Source: Aaosphaeria pasadenensis
Taxonomy: Eukaryota > Ascomycota > Dothideomycetes > Pleosporales
Length of the DNA stretch: 64,000 nucleotides
NCBI GenBank assembly: GCA_022813625.1
Contig: JAKLMB010000038.1
Coordinates: forward strand, 1-64,000
Direction: 5' to 3'
Shown one piece after another: positions 21,926 to 33,498 of this stretch. Below the pieces are notes generated by a model. That model searched no databases. It saw only the letters and a program-made list of their open reading frames with translations, and was not told where the DNA came from. Numbering within the stretch: the first letter of the stretch is position 1; the number at the start of each line of letters is the position of its first letter. The position numbers and the translations under genes are program-made.

Positions 21926-22433
21926 TTAACTGAGCAAGACAAGAATGACAGAGTCGCCGCGCAAAAACCTGTAATGAATGTTAGTGGTCGTTGGCGCAGG
22001 AATGTTGGCGCACGCACATTTTGCTGATGAAACGGTCTTTGTTGACCTTGCGGCCCTGCTGTCCATTCGCCAGACGAGGGGTCTCAGTCCACATCTCCTT
22101 TGCGTTCTCCAAAACCATGTTGCAATGCCTATCGAATGCCTTCACGCGAGCGAGGAGCTTGCGGTTGTTTCGGCATGAAATAAGGACCTGGGTTCGTGTC
22201 CGGACGGCGGTTTGGAGGATGGAGAGGGGACCGGTGGTCAATTCATGTTCCTCGACTTGAGAAACCTCATACTCGCTAAAACTCAATCAGCGACAAAGTT
22301 GTTTCGCAGGGAAGGGATCAATCGTACGTCAATTCTGATCGCGGTTTCGCGATGAGCTCTCTGTGCACTGTCAGTTGATGCCCCTCACGTCTTCGAATTC
22401 AGCCCTGGCTTACTGGATCTTTGCGTCAACCAT
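21926..22433 (-). CDS. SMD2: Small nuclear ribonucleoprotein SmD2
   Basis: Core Sm protein of spliceosomal snRNPs, part of the heptameric ring on U1, U2, U4 and U5 snRNA. Four exons read from splice signals: 22433-22414 (20 nt), 22360-22328 (33 nt), 22275-22018 and 21968-21926, giving 117 residues (family about 110-120). The junctions rebuild the conserved N-terminus (QELIAKPRSELTEYEV), Sm1 motif VLISCRNNRKLLARVKAFDR with HCNMVLENAKEMW, and Sm2 motif SKMFLRGDSVILVLLS split by the last intron. Without the last intron the frame runs into a wrong tail ending at 21981. Introns have donors GTAAGC, GTACGA and GTGCGT, and the last branch site is CACTAAC. Convergent with DAK1. Four exons for 117 codons is dense even for a fungus. 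Confidence 0.92.
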
Positions 22434-23154
22434 CGTGTGTAAGGTCTGCCGCGACAGGTACAACTAAGGTGAGTGTCAATAGTGGTAACTGGCGGAGCTA
22501 TATGAGTGGATGAAGCTTCGATATCTTCCAATCCTTCAACGGAGCGCTTGTGGTTAAGTCGTACCTATTGCGATATTGAAGCACGGACGTGAAATGTGCT
22601 CAAGATGGTCTGTGACGGTCGAACACCACGGCAACGAGAGATGCAAAGTGGATTGGAGTCGGAAGTAGCGTCAGAAACAGAAACATGAAGAAGGCGGTCT
22701 TGCCTAAAGTCGTCGGTGAAACGTTAGTCCGTGAATGTGCCCCACTTATTCACGTCGAGCTTGGACTATCCGCGAAGCTGCCGTGCTCTGCTTATGTCAC
22801 ACCCGTCGTTCCTTTCGAAGATCGGGAAATCCACGACCTCGTGCAACTTTGAACAGCAATCTCACCTCTGCAGACGTAATTCAGACAACTCTTCGCGTCA
22901 AGTCCGGATATTCGCCACTTTCTGCAGCTCCTTCCGCATATAAAGGCTCTAAATCCCCCGTTCAATCGCTCGTCACGTCACATCGGTGTTCTTCGGTTCC
23001 TGCAAAACGCGTTTCGCGATGATGCTCGCCAGCCACCATCGCGATAGGGATCTTTGACTATTCTCCCTTATAACCCGGATCTTCCACCAACCCCACTTTC
23101 TCTCTCGACCTCCACTCACTCCTTCACCCTCACTGGGTCCTTCTTCTGGCGGTC
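22434..23154. other. Divergent intergenic region, SmD2 and GATA-finger gene
   Basis: A shared upstream region of about 720 bp between a - strand and a + strand gene, so it probably contains both promoters. Short open frames only. Confidence 0.6.
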
Positions 23155-26100
23155 ATGGCAACACCGTCCAGTTATTCGAGGCATGAGGGCATGCAGGCCG
23201 TATCGACTCCAGTCTCTGCCCACGAGGATCACACCATGGACGAGATACCACGTCGTCTCATGCGAGGCAAGCAATTTGCAGCCATTCCAAGGTGGATGAC
23301 GGCTAACAAATGCCCACAGTCAAGGTTCTGTACACGTTCGAAGACGAGAACAAGTCGAATTGCCTCGCACGAGTGCCTCACGCGCTGAGCATACCTACTG
23401 TCTCCCTAGACGAAAACACCCAGCTAGGAGTGGTAGAGTTGAAAACGTGCATTCAAGCCATAGTCACGGCAAGGTAGGTCACGCGCATTGCTGCCTGGGT
23501 ACTCCGAGAGCTGCATTGCTGACGATTTGGTGAAGTCCTGAGTTGGTCGCCAAGCTTGGCCATGACTATACGGTATACGCCTACGACTACTCTGAATATG
23601 AGACACCCCTTGTCGGCCAGGGCCTGCTCTCACGTATCCTCGCATCCGCATCCCCGACCCCCAAGGCACCAGCTGATCAGTCAGAAACGATGGTAACTGG
23701 CCGCGTCTGCAAGAACATCCTGGGGCTTTTTTCGAATGGTATCAAGGAGACGTTGGAAGTCAAACTTAAGCTCATACCCGTACCAACTTGCATGCAGAAA
23801 GACTATGTTGAGAACATGGAACGCTATCACAGCTTGAGCCAGTTGATACCTAATGGTTTCGATTATAGTGCGTGGTCAGATTTTCTCAAGGAGAACCCTA
23901 CTATTGGGCAACTCACACAGCCCGTATCTGTCAACCCATCCTTCAGCCTGCCGCCTGACTTCATGAGTGGCGAAGAGAGCTTTACGCAATTGTTGCCTGG
24001 TGCCATACCATCGGAGAACCAACCGAAGCCAAGCAACTACGGGGAGGGCTCGTTTGACAATGGCGATTTTAGCAGAAGGCCTTCGAGCTCGGCGATGAGC
24101 GTTGTTCCCTTTGTGCCTTACCAGCCTGCACTTGAATCTCGGCCGGCATCTCGAGCTTCCTACCAGAGCGAACCCGCACAACAGTTTCAAGACCAAGCAC
24201 CGTATCCGATCATCCCCCTTGACCAACAGGACGATGGACCTCCGAAGAAGAGAGCGCGCATCACGAAGACCACGAGACCGAAGAAGGCCGCACTGGGTGT
24301 CAACAATGACTCATTGAGGGTTACCGCTAGCACTGCCGCCTCTGTCCGTCTCCATCGGCCAGTAGCAACCAATATTGCCACTGAGCTTGCGTCTAACGAA
24401 CAAGCACCACGTGCCCCTACGCCTCGTCCAGGAGATCGTTTCCTTCCCCGGTCTCAGAACTCTGGTCACCCTGCTGCTCGAAGCTCGTTGCGACATGCCT
24501 CCATAGACGAAGGGCGCCCGAACATGACCTCCTTTGACTCTGGTATTTTCTCCGACAACGCAATAGACTCCGCCGACGATGAAAGAGGCATTAGCCCTGG
24601 CGAGACACCAATGGATATACCTTCATCGCCCCCGGTAATGACGGGGTTTTCGCAACGCTTTGCCTCCTCAGCTCCTTCCAGCCCTGGCCTCCCTGCTCTT
24701 CCATATCCGACGGACTCCGGGTTTGGTAGCGACCTGCCTCAGGGTCGAGAAGACGAAGAAATGGGAGCCGATACCCCAAGCACGAGGGATGCTAAGGTTC
24801 GAAAGAGGCCGGACAGGTCGGGGGTTCCGTGGACTGAGGTCAATCCAGGGCCGATGGAGCTTCTCCCCAAATCCTATGTACCGAAGCCGAAATCGTATCC
24901 TCGACAACGCTCCAAGGCAATGCTTGATAAAATGGAGAAAGTTCCAGAAGAGCATCAGCCATCTGAGCGCGATCCGTCAGGATGTATGCCCAAGGGTCCT
25001 GAGGTTGAACCTACGCCACCAAAGCAACCTGAAATGGCCAATGGACACAATAACAACCAAGAGCCGGAGGTTGTACCAAACCCAGTCCTTCCCTCCACCG
25101 AATCACAACCTCCTATTCCGCAGGACAAGCAGCCCCAGCCTGCGATCAGCAAGTCACGGCCAGAACAGTCCAATGCTGCGTCGCCAGATGCCCTACCATC
25201 CCCTCAACCCACCATTACTGTCGTCAAAGAGCAGCCTGAGAGCAGGTCAGCTACGCCTAATCCTCCGCCCAAACGTCCTAGGACAACGAAAGCACGTGGC
25301 CTACCCCGGTCGCACACCTGGTCTGGAGAGCCAATGTCGGATTCAGTAGCGCCCTATGAGTCTTCCAATATGCCACGCAGTGGCTCCGGGGCGAAGAGGA
25401 AGCAGGATATTACAGTGAAATTGGACCAATCAATCGCTGCGGGGGAAATGCCCACTTATTGTAACAACTGTGGCGAAATTGAGACTCCTACGTGGAGGAA
25501 AGCCTATACCCGGATCGAGGAAGGGACACCGCCTGACATAAGGACCATCAAGGGGACTGGCATCGTTGCCTTCGAGATGATTGAGCCTTCGTATGAGGGT
25601 GACGTTACTCCCAGGTATCGCATATTCAGACAAACTCTAGGTTCACAGGAGCGGGATACGGAGAGCTATTCCGTCCTAACACTATGCAATCCATGCGGTC
25701 TATGGTTGAACAAGAGGAAGGCAATGCGCCCACGCGAGCAATGGGAGAAGAGTGCTCGACAAGAAGATCCAGATAAGCCGAAGAAGAAGCGAAAGCCTAG
25801 GCCTCGGAAGTCTGCCAAAGCTCAGGACGACGATACCTTCTCTGATGCAATTGTTCCGCAATCTGATCCTGTCGTAGCTGGGTTGGACAGGAACGTGCTT
25901 GCTGGCTCCGTCGAAGCTCGTGATCCAAGCCTGCCAGCTCCACACCCGGCTACAGACCGGACGGACGACCCTCGATCTACCAATCCGGTGGCAGCAGCAG
26001 CCCTCCAAAGAGCCATTCAGTCTAGTCCACCAGGGTTTATGGGAACTAGGAATTCCCCGATTGAAGTCGAGCCAGATCTTACTCCCAAGCCTACGCGGAG

Positions 26101-26983
26101 ACTACTATTCCCTTCGCCACGTAGAAACGGAGAAACTAAATCGCTCAGTGATACCGAGTCTGTATCACCGTCTGCAAGATCGAAGACGGTAGATTCGGTC
26201 GAATCGAGGAGTAAGCCGTCCGATGACAACGACGACTTGGACAAGGAAAATTGCCCACCGCCGGTTGCCCATGATGATGGCTTAGCACACTTGTTCGATG
26301 AGCCCTCGTCTCCCAAGACGACCCCTGTAAAGGGCGCACAGCTTCAAGATCTTCTCAAAACACCCACACCAGGCTCGAGACGACGCGGCCCCTTCACTCC
26401 TAAGGTCGGCGTAGATGGCAGCGCTGACCTCGCCTTCCTCATGACTCCTACACGAAACATCATGACTCCAAACCGCAACGCAAGGGCGGCCACGATCGCG
26501 CCCGAAACTCCTTTCACCCGCCAACTCAATGCCCTCTTGTCGGATTGCATCACCTCTCCATCCCAGGCTATCGATTTCTCAGCCTTTCCTCCCCTATCCT
26601 TGACCCCGCGTTCTAGCGCTCAGTTCACCGACTTCATGCCGGATGATTTTCTATCCAGCGACATGCCCGTCCCCAGCAGTCCACCAGGCGGTCTTGGCTT
26701 CTCCTTATACGAAGATCCGGCGACCAGCACTGTCGGTCTATGGAGCGGAGCCAGCGTATTTGGTGGCAGCGATCCTCTCGGCATGGACCAGGACTTGAAG
26801 CCCACGGTATCTGCAGCGGACAGCCAGGGCAGCAGTCCACTCAAGACCACGACGACAGAGATCTCAGTGGACTTTGCAAGCATGATCGAAGGCGTCGTCG
26901 CCGCCGCCGCCTCCGCCGCCGACAGCAGTAAGGGCTCGTCCCCTGCGTCAGACGCACATACTCCCGATGCGCCATCCTCTTGA
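23155..26983 (+). CDS. Large GATA-type zinc-finger protein (Ams2-like)
   Basis: A probable nuclear DNA-binding regulator of 1237 residues. Exons: 23155-23266, 23320-23473 and 23536-26983. The first intron is GC-AG (GAG then GCAAGC, acceptor CCACAG); only this splice joins LMR to VKVLYTFEDENKSNCLARVP in frame. The N-terminal 250 residues (VLYTFEDE, LARVPHAL, LGHDYTVYAYDYSEYETP, GLFSNGIKETLEVKLKLIP) form a conserved-looking domain. Long disordered Pro/Ser-rich sequence follows. The finger CNNCGEIETPTWRKAY begins near 730, and its second pair, LCNPCGLWLNKRKAMRP, lies 71 residues on, far beyond the 17-20 of a standard GATA finger. A KKKRKPRPRKSAK nuclear signal follows. The layout recalls fission-yeast Ams2, a GATA factor for histone and centromere gene control; orthology is an inference. 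Confidence 0.82.
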
Positions 26984-27720
26984 ATATACCCACAGTCTTC
27001 CGTTACGGTCTGAAAAAAGGACTGCGATACCCTTCTTCCTTCACATATTTCTCCGCGGGTACATTGCTTTACCCTTTGTTTTCCCCTCCCGTTTGGCGTT
27101 CGTCGGGGGTTTCCTTATTTTTTTTGCATGAGCGAAGGTTCTAGGATACGATTTTTGGAAGATACGTGTGACGAATTGCATGGATCTTTTCTTCCCCCGC
27201 CCCTTTATTCTATCCTTCTCCGTCTGCTTTCCCTTGTACTATACCACACATAAAGACCGCAGGTGTCTATTTTTTTCCGTCGAAGAGGGTTTCCATGCAG
27301 GCTCGCGAGCGTATACATACGTGATGAGGTTCACGAGCGAGCGAGCACTGAGTGGGGAGAGAAAGCGAAGAGAGCTTTATTGATAGATAGATCGGCTTGG
27401 CTACCTGAGTTAAGGTGGCAATAGAGAACACATTCGAAACCTCACTTTTGATACAATTGATATACTTGTTTTCGCGAATTGTGGCTGACGTTGGGGGGGA
27501 AATTGATGTATTATAGCAGGCGACTACAAAGACTACCTAGGTAGCTAACTACGGCATCTTGATAAGATTCTCGGGGGTATCTGTCGGTCGTTTTCTCCTT
27601 AATTCTTTCTCCTATCTTCTGCCACTCTAACATGTCCCTATGTGGTTGTGTAACACCAATATTGCTGCCCCCAGGATGGGCATACTATTACGACTAGGTA
27701 CGTGCAAGTAGGTGATGCGC
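26984..27720. other. Convergent intergenic region
   Basis: 3' flanks of the GATA-finger gene and the Med2-like gene. It is T-rich after 27000 and has a CCTAGGTAGCTA word near 27535. No gene seen. Confidence 0.6.
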
Positions 27721-28884
27721 TCACTCGTCGAACCCGAAGAACGCGTCGTCGAACTGCGTGGCTTCAGGGTTCTCGTAGTCCATGTCGAACAGGTCGTCTA
27801 TGTTGTCGATTGTCGTTGGTTCCATTGTGTCGGTCATGCTGTTGGTATTGTTGTTATTATTGTCGGCGTTGGTGTTGGTGGTGGTATTGTTGTCGGGGGC
27901 TGTGGTGGTGGTGGGAGCCGGGTCTGCGGGTTTGGACGCAGCGGGAGGTTGCTGGTCGGTTGTGTTCGTTGAGGCGTTCATGTCTGGGAGGTCCGGCATC
28001 GCGAAGTCGAGGTCGAGGTCGGCGGTCGAGTCACCGCCGGCCGCTCCTCCGCTAGCATTCGCGTCGCCAGCACCGCTACCGCCGCCGCCCTTGGCGAAGT
28101 CCTCGAGGCCCGCGAGGAAGTTCATGTCGCCTGCGCCGTCCATGTCGATGTCGCCGTTGACTTGGTCGCCGCCGGTCAGGTCGCCGAACTCGGCGTCGAA
28201 GTCGAAGCCCGTATCTGCTGCGTCGGCGGTGATGGGGGTTTCGTCGAAGAGAGGGTCGCGCGACGGCGCGTTGGATGTGTCGAGCGTTGGGGGCGCGTCG
28301 TCCATTTGTTTCTCGGGGGAGGCTGGGTTCTCTTCTGGTTGCTTGGTGGGTTCCGCGGCGGCCGCCTGTTCTGGTTCTGACGTCCCCGTCATCGTCGCGT
28401 CTTGTGTCTTGACGGCGGCGGCGGCTGCGTCGGCGGGTTGCTGGGTTGGGTTTGCGGGGAGGTTGTTCTTTGCTGCGGTGGACTCTGCGGCTCGCCGTTG
28501 GCGCTCTGCGGCTTCGGCTTGCTCGCGCTTCTTGCGGTCGGCCTGGAGGACGGCGAGGTCTCGTCGCAGGACGGCCTGCGCCTGGTGGATCTCGTTCTCG
28601 AGTTCGTCGAGGGAGTCGTGGAAGCGGTCTTCGCCGGCGGGGACGGCGCGCTTCATCGCGAACAGCATGCGCCCCGAGCCGCCGCCTGCCTGCTGCTCTT
28701 TGAGGAAGCGGCCCGTGGAGATGAGGACGAGGTTCATCATGGCTTGCAGGTTGTCGAGGGCGACGGTCGCGGGGGCGGCGGGTGTCTTGGGTTGTTGCTG
28801 GTCTTGCGGTGGTGGTTGTGCATTTTGTTGGGCGGCTTGTTGCGCAGCCTGGGGTTTCTGCTGCTGCTGCGCGGTGGTAGCCAT
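27721..28884 (-). CDS. Mediator subunit Med2-like, Gln-rich and acidic
   Basis: 387 residues, no intron, from an ATG at 28884 (MATTAQQQQKPQ); the frame upstream of it lacks an ATG. Order of parts: Gln-rich N-terminus; a short helical block LDNLQAMMNLVLISTGRFLK; a coiled segment DRFHDSLDELENEIHQAQAV running into a charged KKREQAEAAERQRRAAE stretch; Ala/Glu/Pro-rich linker; an Asn/Asp/Thr-rich tract; and an acidic aromatic end (DDLFDMDYENPEA, FDDAFFGFDE). This is the same order as yeast Med2, a Mediator tail subunit contacted by activators. The acidic aromatic end resembles an activation domain. The assignment rests on layout and the coiled block, so it is moderate. The GC-rich antisense strand gives a 369-codon shadow frame with no family features. 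Confidence 0.6.
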   Translation of the reverse strand: MATTAQQQQKPQAAQQAAQQNAQPPPQDQQQPKTPAAPATVALDNLQAMMNLVLISTGRFLKEQQAGGGSGRMLFAMKRAVPAGEDRFHDSLDELENEIHQAQAVLRRDLAVLQADRKKREQAEAAERQRRAAESTAAKNNLPANPTQQPADAAAAAVKTQDATMTGTSEPEQAAAAEPTKQPEENPASPEKQMDDAPPTLDTSNAPSRDPLFDETPITADAADTGFDFDAEFGDLTGGDQVNGDIDMDGAGDMNFLAGLEDFAKGGGGSGAGDANASGGAAGGDSTADLDLDFAMPDLPDMNASTNTTDQQPPAASKPADPAPTTTTAPDNNTTTNTNADNNNNNTNSMTDTMEPTTIDNIDDLFDMDYENPEATQFDDAFFGFDE

Positions 28885-30631
28885 TGTGTAGTTGAGGTGT
28901 GGTCGGTCGGTCAATGTGTGGGGTTGGAGTTTGTCATGTAGTTGAGGGTCGAGGGGGAGTGTGGAATTGAATTGAATGTCGAGTATGTCGAGGGTTAGAG
29001 TAGTGAATGAATGAGTGAATGATGGGGTAACAATGGAATAAGCTTGGTCGCAAAGGCAACTTTAGATCGATTGGTTCGTGTTAGCGGCGGCCACCAACCA
29101 AAACCTTCCAGACTTGGGCTGGCTTGGTCTCCAGTCCAGGTACCCTCCACTAGGTATGAACTCACTTCACTTAACTACCCTATGACCAACGATCAACCAC
29201 CAACATCCAACGATCATCTATCGTCCATCATCCTTCCCATCCCACCTAATTCAGGATAATAACACTTCCGTCTGATCAATTGCCAGACATGTCGATATGA
29301 TACACAAAACGCAATCAATGACAAATCTACGCCTCCCCCTCTTCTCTACATGTTATGAAAATTTCAACTAACACCACGTTCCCTTGTCGATATCAGCTGT
29401 CAAATCCTCCACCATTGTTCCCATTGTTCCAATACGTTCGGCTATTGCTGGGATAAACCCATTGTCGATCATATTGAGTTACTCAAGTCGAACTCCCTAC
29501 TATAGACAGTGAACTCTCTCAATACATTCAATAGGATGTCCGTAGTCCTTTCTGTTACTACAACGTACCACCTTAATCCTTCAATCCTACACAGCAGTAT
29601 GTCTCTGGCTACGATCGAACAGTGACCGTCCTTATTAAAGGGATTCGATGCCAATTTCCAAGGCATAAATGAAGAGAGCCAGGATCATGTAGCGAATTGC
29701 CCGAATGGGAATATAATACACGAGTTGGCCCCCTCTCCTCTGTGCCAATTTTCACGTTCTTTACCAGTTAATTAATCAGTTATATCGTGGAGTGTTATTG
29801 TCATTATTATCAAAATTACATTATAGAAAGCGGGAGTAATAGCAAGGCTTTCCTCTGGTCTGAGGAATAACTCCCGTTTTAATTGTGTAAGGTATAGGTA
29901 TGTATGTAGGTACCTGAAGATAATAGTAGCAGAGACGTAACGGCCCCATCCATGATCCATCGCCTTAAACCTTAGTTAGCGCCGCCCGAGGGTCTCAATC
30001 CGCCGCCCATCCATCCAGTGAACAGAACCTCCCTCCTCGCTCAGACGCCCTCCCACCTACAGCCTACAGGTTACCAGGCTACTAGTTACTGAATAATAGT
30101 CTCTACTACCTACAGGTTGCTATTCTTCTCTCCTCCTCTCCCTCTCCCTCTCTCCCTCACCCCACAAGTGGACCAAGCCCAGATCAGCTTTCTATCGTTG
30201 TCAGGCGTCGGTTTCTCTTCTCATCCCTCCTGCGCAATTCTCTTTCCTTTTATTTTTTCCTCCTTCCCTTTTCCTTGTGCGTTCGCGTTTTCCACTCTTG
30301 CTGGTTGACGCCGTTCCCGATTCCTTCTTTCTCCTCCCGTCTCTGTCTGCTGTCTCCCGCCTCCCGCGCGAACTTCGACTTTTTACCGCCAGCTTCTTTC
30401 CCCCCCTTCGACCCCTCATCCGTCCCCCAGCAACTCCCAGCTGTCCTCAGTGCTGTCGCAGCCTCTGTATTCATCAACAGTCTCGTTCTCAGAGCTCAGC
30501 GCATCTCGGTCTTTTTGGAAATTCCATCTTCGCGCATACGTGTGTGCTATATCTCGTCTCAAGAGCCTTGCGTGTTCGACCTCAAAACTTCCATCTCGAC
30601 CTCGATTTCTCGTCCATACAACCCACCAGCC
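28885..30631. other. Divergent intergenic region, Med2-like and Pub1-like
   Basis: About 1.75 kb between divergent starts. From 30110 to 30620 it is strongly CT-rich, as in the leader of a highly expressed gene. Otherwise no gene, RNA or repeat recognised. Confidence 0.6.
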
Positions 30632-32321
30632 ATGGCCGACCCTTCAACCTCTGCGGCACAGATGCCACCCCCTTCTGCCTCCACCGGTGCGCCTGGCTAC
30701 GATGGCAATGCGCAGGGCCAGCAACAGCATATGCCTCCCCCACCGCTCGCTATCCCGCAGAACACAAACCCAATCCCCACCGCCATCAGCTCTCCCATGT
30801 CTGGCGGCGTCATCTCTCCCACGAGTGGCGGTCCCGGCTACCAAGCTCGTCGAGCTGCACCCGAACCGAATAAGAGGGCACTGTACGTTGGTGGATTGGA
30901 TCCTCGAGTCACCGAAGACGTCTTGCGTCAGATCTTCGAGACCACTGGACACGTCCAAAATGTCAAGATCATCCCGGACAAGAACGTGACTGACCCAAGT
31001 GTGAGCAAACTTTCTCCCCATCGAAAATACATTCACGGTCATCAGAACGTATACTGATCAGCTGCGAGCAATAGGCCAAAGGCTTCAACTACGGATTCGT
31101 CGAATATGACGACCCAGGGGCAGCCGAGCGTGCCATGTCGACCCTTAACGGACGCCGAGTTCACAACACTGTAGGTCCTCGTTCATGAGCAGGGAACCGC
31201 GAAATTGGTGCTTATCTGAAACAGGAAATCCGCGTAAATTGGGCATACCAATCCAACAACACGGCCAAGGAGGACACTTCCAACCACTTCCACGTCTTCG
31301 TCGGCGATTTGTCCAACGAAGTCAACGATGAGGTTCTGCTCCAAGCTTTCTCCACCTTCGGTCCCGTCTCGGAGGCCCGCGTCATGTGGGATATGAAGAC
31401 CGGCCGCTCTCGTGGTTACGGATTCGTCGCCTTCCGCGACCGTGCCGACGCAGACAGGGCACTCAGCTCCATGGACGGTGAATGGCTTGGCTCTCGCGCG
31501 ATCCGCGTCAACTGGGCTAACCAAAAGGGTCAACCATCCATCTCCCAGCAGCAGGCCATGGCCGCCATGGGCATGACCCCTACGACGCCCTTTGGACACC
31601 ACCACTTCCCCACCCATGGCGTCCAGAGCTACGACATGGTCGTCTCCCAGACTCCCCAATGGCAGACCACTTGCTACGTGGGAAATTTGACCCCCTACAC
31701 CTCTCAATCCGACCTGGTCCCCTTGTTCCAAAACTTCGGTTACGTCACCGAGACTCGATTCCAGTCCGACCGTGGGTTCGCGTTCATCAAGATGGACACC
31801 CACGAGAATGCGGCCATGGCCATCTGCCAGCTCAACGGCTACAACGTGAACGGCCGACCCCTCAAGTGCAGCGTAGGTTCTGAGTCGTTCCTTTTCTTTT
31901 GTCCACCATGAAGCTGACAGGTAGAACGTAGTGGGGTAAGGATCGCCCACCCACCGGCCAGTTCGAGGGCTACTCCCCAGCCGGACAGAACCCCAACTCT
32001 GCCGGGCCCTCCCCCTACACGCCCAACCAGTACTTCCCGCAGTACAACGGACCAGGTGGTCCCATGTCCCCTCAAGGTGAGCGACACAAGAGGAAGCTCC
32101 GCTACAGGAAGGCTAATGCGCTGGCAGGCCCGAGCCCTGGAGGTCAACCTTTCGGGCAGAACCAGGCTGGCTTCGGTGGACCAGCAATGGCTCAACCCTA
32201 TCAACCCCAGATGCCCGGTAGCGCTGGTGGTTACGGCCGCGGCGGCCAACCCCAGCAGCAATGGGGACAGCCCAACCAAGGCAACTTCAACCAGAACGGC
32301 TTCGGTGGTTACCAAGGCTAA
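30632..32321 (+). CDS. PUB1: Pub1/TIA-1-type RNA-binding protein with three RRMs
   Basis: Binds U- and AU-rich RNA; relatives (yeast Pub1, animal TIA-1) act in mRNA stability, stress granules and alternative splicing. Exons 30632-31000, 31075-31170, 31225-31872, 31932-32076 and 32128-32321 give 483 residues. A Pro/Ala-rich N-terminus is followed by RRM1 (ALYVGGLDPRVTEDVLRQIF near 84; KGFNYGFVEYDD), RRM2 (HVFVGDLSNEVNDEVLLQAF near 178; RGYGFVAFRD) and RRM3 (CYVGNLTPYTSQSDLVPLF near 304; RGFAFIKMDTHENAAMAI). RVNWA follows the first and second RRMs, as in the family. The tail is Gln/Gly/Asn/Pro-rich, probably disordered and granule-prone. The start is the ATG giving MADPSTSAAQ. The splice positions inside RRM1 are also typical of the family. 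Confidence 0.94.
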
Positions 32322-33498
32322 AGAACGTCCGTCTCTGCTCTTTTGGTTACGCTGTCCAATCTTTTCTTGTAAGCTGATCATCTTTACGACATATCTGGTT
32401 GTCTTAAGTTGGCGCTCTTTGGATAGCCCTCATATTCCCATCCATATCTGTCTACCTTTTGCTTATGTCTTAACGGGCTTCTACACTACCATCTTGCTAT
32501 GCTCGCTTTCCATCCTTTTCCCAAAAAATCAGCTCAGTTCAGTCAAGTCCGAGGAGGACAGGCACTGGCGTGGGTCTGTCTGGTTGGAGTCACATTTGTA
32601 CGTTTTCACCATCTCCGCTAGGCGGATCTGTCTCAGAGCGTGGCCTTATGTCTTTTGCGTGGATTTTCCATAATGAATCTCTCACTCTCCTTGTGCTGCA
32701 TATGTTGCTTGCTTATCAAAGCCCATTTTCTAAAAAAGATGTTGTTGGCGTCTGTTCCCAGGTTTGCGTGGCATACCCCTTCCTTCGAATTGTCCGCTAT
32801 TGTCGAGTTTCTTGATTGATATTTGTCTTACGAATTGGGGGCGCGCTGTTCACCCGACACATTGACCTTTTTGCTGTTTCTGGATTTCCAAAAGATTATC
32901 ACGGTAGATGGGTCACCAAAAGTGTTTACAATTTGTCACGACTATCATGTTCTTGACGGCTTTGGTGGGTATCGCATTTGGGGTTCTTGCTGCAGCGAAC
33001 AACTTTTCCCAACGAAGGTGGCCTTGATGGGTCATCGCTTTGCTCTGCATCCTGCATAGTCTGTTCGAGCGCGTTTGGAATCAGGATGAGGGCGGTTATA
33101 CCAAATTAGTATTTATGTATGATGCATTCTTTCCAGGTGGTTGTTTTTGGGACGGAAAGGGTATTTATGATGCGAGACGTGGCAGTCATGTCGTCAATGC
33201 AGAATTTTCCCTTCCACTCAAACAGCCAGAAGTACGTTTATGTCGTGCATATTCTGATCAATTGAAGAGATTGTTGTGTGACCAGCTACCTCATAGGTTT
33301 ATGAGCTCATGCATCAAATCAGATAGCGCTGAGCTTTGGCCTCATCACCGTTGTTGTGCGCACGTGACAAGGTATCGCGCCGCGTCGTACCTAGCGCGTT
33401 GTGACAATTGCGAGTCGCTCACACCCCACTCCCGAATGCATTTACACGATACCTTTTCCCTCCTGCTTTCCTTCCTCCTAGCCTTCCTATTCTTCTGC
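32322..33498. other. Intergenic region, PUB1 to PIF1
   Basis: PUB1 3' region and PIF1 promoter. The PIF1 frame is open upstream to 33040, but that part lacks protein-like composition and I leave it out. No other feature. Confidence 0.55.

Noticed and set aside
27782..28891. 369-codon + strand frame
   Set aside because: GC-rich antisense shadow of the Med2-like gene; Ser/Cys/Ala-rich without domain or start context.
33040..33498. PIF1 N-terminus extended to the beginning of its open frame
   Set aside because: The extra 153 codons are not protein-like and do not start at a conserved site; the presequence start at 33499 explains the data better.
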